A stretch of DNA of 64,000 nt from the NCBI RefSeq assembly GCF_945859685.1, contig NC_079148.1:34917946-34981945 (forward strand), written 5' to 3'. Every line of letters starts with the position of its first letter. Position 1 is the first letter of the stretch. Under the pieces are notes generated by a model, which saw only the letters and a program-made list of their open reading frames with translations, searched no databases and was not told where the DNA came from. Origin of the DNA: Eupeodes corollae (Eukaryota > Arthropoda > Insecta > Diptera > Syrphidae). Positions 59,726-64,000 of the stretch are shown piece after piece. The translations under genes were made by a program, and so were the position numbers.

Positions 59726-61233
59726 TGACAGGCAGGATGATCCATTCAATATAGACAATGAAAGCCAACAATCCCGTCCTCCCGACTTAGACGAAGTAAA
59801 GATTGCCATATCTAAGCTGAAGTCTAATAAAGCCGCTGGAGCGGATGCCTTGAAAGCCGAGCTCTTTAAAGCAGCTAGAGATAAGTTGGTTAGGAGCATG
59901 CACAAACTTTTCTGCAGGATATGGTCGGAAGAAAGCATGCCTGGTGAATGGAACCTCAGTATTCTTTGCCCGATCCTGAAAAAAGGAAACCCTCTAAACT
60001 GCACCAACTATAGAGGAATAAGTCTACTTAACATCGCCTATAAAATCTTCTCTGCCGTAATATGTGAACGTCCAAAGCCCATCGTCAACAACCTGATAGG
60101 TCCTTATCAGTGTGGTTTTAGATCAGGAAAGTCCACAATAGATCAAATATTCACATTACGGCAGATCCTGGAAAAAACTCAAGAACACCAAATCGACACC
60201 CACCATCTTTTCATGGATTTCAAGGCCGCATATGAAAGCATCTACAGGGACGAGCTGTATAGAGCCATGCCTAGTTTTGGCATCCCTGCCAAACTCGTCC
60301 GTTTGTGCAGGATGATCATGGAGAATTCACGCTGCTCCATAAAGGTTGGAATTAACTTAACAGAACCTTTCGATGTCAAAAAAGGTTTTAGACAAGGTGA
60401 TGCGCTGTCATGCGATTTTCTTAACATCGTGCTTGAAAGAATAGTGCAGAGCTCACACGTCAACACTAGAGGCACTAGCTTTCAAAAGTCTGTCCAATTA
60501 CTGGCATATGCTGATGACATTGACATAATGGGAAGAACTCAGCGTGATGTCAATGAGGCTTTTGTGAGTATTGAGGCAAAGGAGGCCAAAATGGGTTTAA
60601 CGGTTAATGAGGGCAAAACAAAGTACATGCTGTCATCTAGAAAGGACGTCACAATCGACAGACGTAACTTTGAAATAGTCAAGGACTTCGTCTACCTAGG
60701 CTCCGCTGTAAACACAGAAAACAACACCAGCGCTGAGATCAAACGCAGAATAACTCTTGCTAACCGCTATTTCTTTGGATTAAGAAAGCAATTGAGTGGT
60801 AAAGTCCTCTCTCGAGGGACCAAAGTGTTGCTATATAAGATCCTTATCATTTCCGTCCTGCTATACGGTGCAGGAGCATGGGCTATGACAAAAGCTTATG
60901 AAAGCACCTTGGGTCGGTTCGAGAGAAAAGTGCTTCGTGTGATCGACGGTCACGTATGCATCGAAGGAGAGTGGAGGAAAAGATGGAATGACGAGCTGTA
61001 TGGACGAGCTGTATGGACTATAGCGACGTAGACTTAGTAGAGCGCATGGAAACCAATGCTTCGAATACACACCCACACGGCAGCGCAGTAGAGGAAGACA
61101 GCGGATTAGGTGGCGCGCACAAGTAAAAAGTGACCTCACCCAACTTGGAGCTCGAAACTGGAGATATCTAGCTAGGGACCGAGCTAGATGGAGAAGTTTG
61201 TTGGGTGAGGCCCTAGTTCACACAAGACTGTAG
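59726..61233 (+). pseudogene. family R reverse transcriptase, long open frame
   Basis: From 59850 the frame is open for 393 codons. RT motifs: NYRGISLLNIAYKIFSAVIC, GFRSGKSTIDQIFTLRQILE, motif A HHLFMDFKAAYESIY (about 60202-60245), motif B KKGFRQGDALSCDFLNIVL and motif C LLAYADDIDIMGR (60500-60535), all with their key residues. The post-RT part includes FVYLGSAVNTENNTSAEIKR, LYKILIISVLLYGAGAWAM and FERKVLRVIDGHVCIEGEWR. A 13-bp tandem duplication (GACGAGCTGTATG at 60990-61002 and 61003-61015) shifts the frame and creates the stop at 61031. The true C-terminus NWRYLARDRARWRSLLGEAL continues in another frame to TAG at 61231-61233. This RT domain keeps the catalytic residues but lacks an endonuclease. 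Confidence 0.9.
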
Positions 61234-61344
61234 CGCCACCTTTAGTAAGTTAGTATACAGTAGCCAAATACGTTATTGATTAGTTTTTTAGTAAAAGTTA
61301 TCTTCTGGCATTTTAAAGGGTTGAGTTAAAGGCTATTTTTCCCA

Positions 61345-61450
61345 CTCCAAAATGTGAAACCATAATGTCGGCTTGTAAAAGGATACGATCATGGGTGGAC
61401 TTTATTATTTTGAAAATCTTTATATCGTCAGAAAAAATGAGAAGTTCACT
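61345..61450 (-). pseudogene. short LINE RT scrap
   Basis: Nucleotide match to 34972-35080 (shared GGATACGATCATGGGTGGAC at 61380-61399). This is the motif C neighbourhood of the LINE at 34950-36275. About 105 bp only. Confidence 0.65.
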
Positions 61451-64000
61451 TGAGCGTTGACATGGGTGTTGACATCTTTATCACGTAACGTTTGTAAGAT
61501 ATGACCTTCTTTATTTAAAATAAGAAATCACGTTCAATACTTTTCAAATTTAAGAAGTCGATTTTTTCAATAAAGATCTTGATGGTTTTCCAAATACAAT
61601 AATCAATTTTTTTGTAAGATAGATGAAATCTTAATTTTTTTAGATTTCTCATAAATATTATGAAATACTATAAATATTTTAACTTCTATATACAATGTAA
61701 ATGTTTATTTTTTTATATTCTATTTGTATATATTATATTATATGATGTTTAAAATCTCCGATTTTAAGATCCCGCTTATTCAAAATCCCGATTAATTCGA
61801 ATCCCGCTATTTAAAATTCCGTCATATACCAACAATACCGTTTTTTTACAAAATACGTGCATTTAACTCAATAACAATATGTACCAAAAACCTGGTTTTT
61901 AAAATCCGAGTATAACTAGATTTTTATTTATATTTATAAATACTATTTTTATGATTTCGATTTTGCAATCAAAACCATATGTTTATTTAAAAAAATCAGG
62001 TTTAAAAAACCGGGATTTTAAGAAACTGGAATATATTGAATTGGGTTCAATAATTTTTCTATAAGATACTAGGTGAACAAATTCCCTCTTTCTTTCTTTT
62101 TTTCCTCCTATAGGCATTGAAAAACTTGATGTTTTAATAATACTTCTCCAAACTTACACACAAAACACCTTATCCAAATATACAATTTTAATAATTGTTT
62201 TCAACTATCTCCAACTTTGGTAATTTTATCTTAACGTAGCTCATTTTTTCAAACATAAGTCTAAACTTGATTGAAAAGTATTCCAAAAACTCTGGATATT
62301 AATTAAACAATTATTATGACTCGTTTCATTGATATATGTATATGTATAATGTATATAAAGAAGTCTACAACTAACTCAGTGTGTCCTTAATAAATGTGTT
62401 TGAGAAGGTCAATGTCAATACAATTTTTGATATTCAAGCCTTCGAAAATTTGTCTTTGTTTTTTCTTCCTATTGACATTGAAGCTTTTAAGAACTAAGTA
62501 TGTCTCAGTTCGAAGACAATTAGTATTGATTTGGGATTAGTAATAAACATTTATGTATTATGTATGTTTATGTTTATATCAAAGCCAAAGGCTTATTAAA
62601 TATTTATTGTTATTATTTCTATTTCGTTACATATTTAATAACATTATTTTTTCCTTTTTTTTCTGCTTAAGGACAACAATCGGGAAAATCACTTTATTAT
62701 TTATTTTTGAGATAGGGCAGAGTCTAATAAGTATCAAAAACTCTATCATCATATTTATACTTATTTTCTGGCAAATTTGCTTCGAGACAATGGTAATTGT
62801 GTTATTCATCTAATTATGTTCTTTCGTTTAGTGATGGGAAAGTTGCTTTCTTTTGGAAATTCGAATAATCCATAAATATTATTGTGAAAAATATTCATTT
62901 CAAAAGAAAATGACAATCTATTTAGCCTTGAACTTAAACCAGGCAAAAAGGCACCAGAACTATCAAAGTTGTTCAATCATTGTTATGAAAATAATATTTT
63001 GCTTCTTTGTGAAAAATTTGTTTTACTGAATGAAATACAAAAGTAAGTATGAGAAACTTTTAGCTACTAGATTATTTCCAAGAAAATATTTATTCCACTA
63101 AAAAACCTTACCACATCAGCGTTAAGGAAAGCAAAAAAAAACCAGACAATAATCATGAGTAATCATTGTCAACACTGTAAATTTCAAAAAATCATTGACT
63201 AAAGTTAAACTTTTGCGACCCCATTATTGTGTAAAAAAGTAAATTAAATCGTTAAGCCCACTAGACATCACCCGCAAACGAGCTGCTGAGAAAACTCTTT
63301 TATAAGTATTTTTCCTCGGTATTCAAATTAATTTCACCAGTCAACTCGAACTCACTATACTAAAACTTTTAACATCATTTCGAACTATGACATTTCGATT
63401 TTTGATTTTGTTTCTTTTTTCACAGGAAGTTTAACAACGACAAGGAAACAGGAAACATAGATGATGAAAATGGGAGAGAGTGGAGGAAAAACGACTTTTC
63501 TTGCTTCAAACTATTGACAAAATAGTTTCTGGTTCCTGTGCAAAGCTATTCACTATATACACAGTACCACACACATATTCTAAAACTCTTAACAAGAATG
63601 AACTCTTGACATAACTATTGAGCTCATATGCTATACCTTCATACCTATGTTCTGTTCGTTGTTCCAAGAACGACTAAAAATCGATTTCTGTGTCCACTTC
63701 GATGAGTTTAAAAGTTTGAGTTCGAGTTTTTCGTAGAAGAAATAAAACCTTTTTTGATGATTGTGTGGCTGTGGGATATAGAAGTCTTGTATTATGTAAC
63801 TGTTACATATAAGCTCACATATCACACAGGGTGTAAATAGATATTTGTTCTTTCTTTTATGTACAATGCATTTTTTATTTGTTTCAAGACAAACATCCTT
63901 TTTTTTTCATTTCTCACTTTCACTAAAAACAAAACGATGGAAATTTAAAGAATTTTGAAATGAAACAGCAATGGAAGTAAAATCGTTCAAGTATGGATTT
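61450..64000. other. AT-rich stretch, no recognised gene
   Basis: Apart from a short tandem array at 61757-61825, no gene or transposon is recognisable. Open frames at 62553-62813 (+) and 63631-63825 (-) are Ile/Phe-rich or unremarkable and look like chance. Confidence 0.4.
61757..61825 (+). repeat. 16-bp tandem repeat, about four units
   Basis: Units begin CCG and are built as CCGCTTATTCAAAATC, CCGATTAATTCGAATC, CCGCTATTTAAAATTC. An inverted relic (AAACCGGGATTTTAAG) lies near 62008. Confidence 0.7.

Larger units (their letters stand above)
58871..61260 (+). mobile_element. LINE family R copy 4 (RTE-like), most complete 3' end
   Basis: Starts AGGTCCCATAACCGACCACG, the same first bases as the 5' end of copy 1 (minus strand from 31667). 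It ends TAGCGCCACCTTTAGTAAGT with a short TTAGTAAG-type tail near 61235-61255. It carries one large internal deletion in the endonuclease and several frameshifts. Confidence 0.87.

Noticed and set aside
1..64000. CRISPR array, operon or phage-like system
   Set aside because: The window is insect-type transposon-rich DNA; the tandem units present belong to repeat A and have no spacer structure.

Overview
This 64 kb window is AT-rich eukaryotic DNA with no operon structure, no tRNA or rRNA gene and no intact host protein-coding gene that I can recognise. The mobile elements (Jockey-, I/R1- and RTE-type non-LTR retrotransposons, a mariner-type transposon, a tRNA-like SINE and a helentron/DINE-like repeat) point to an insect, most plausibly a dipteran. 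It reads as intergenic or intronic sequence filled with dead transposon copies in several layers of nesting. One 36-nt stretch at 17509-17544 has good splice signals and could be a host micro-exon, but this is weak.

Layout. 1-1.15 kb: Jockey-type endonuclease (-) next to a gag fragment (+). 3.86-5.04 kb: a mariner-type transposon complete at both ends, with a dead transposase (-). 5.6-14.7 kb: several copies of one dispersed repeat, called repeat A here, plus a LINE inserted into a SINE (9.5-11.4 kb) and LINE tails (12.5-12.8 kb). 18-21 kb: a LINE C-terminus and a decayed Jockey-type element. 23.6-28.6 kb: a minus-strand LINE split by a full 2.15 kb copy of repeat A. 30.2-31.7 and 37.3-38.5 kb: minus-strand copies of one RTE-like LINE family, called family R here; 43.1-45.4 and 58.9-61.3 kb: plus-strand copies of the same family. 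34.9-36.3, 38.5-39.0, 52.1-53.0, 53.4-55.7 and 58.5-58.9 kb: fragments of other LINEs, one with RNase H. 45.7-46.6 kb: a 917 bp terminal-inverted-repeat element with a very GC-rich palindromic core. 49.6-50.7 kb: a LINE ORF1 (gag) with its leader.

How the parts relate. No coding unit looks functional: every LINE and transposase shows stops, frameshifts, deletions or lost catalytic residues. The interest lies in the architecture. Repeat A has at least 13 recognisable 3' termini here; its longest copy has a palindromic 5' end, a 3' hairpin and an internal array of about 174 bp units. The SINE-like element appears to share its 3' end with LINE family R, which suggests the SINE used that LINE's machinery. 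The 917 bp TIR element with its GC-rich core is the least familiar object in the window. Clade names for LINEs are judged by eye from motifs and are tentative; no database search was possible.
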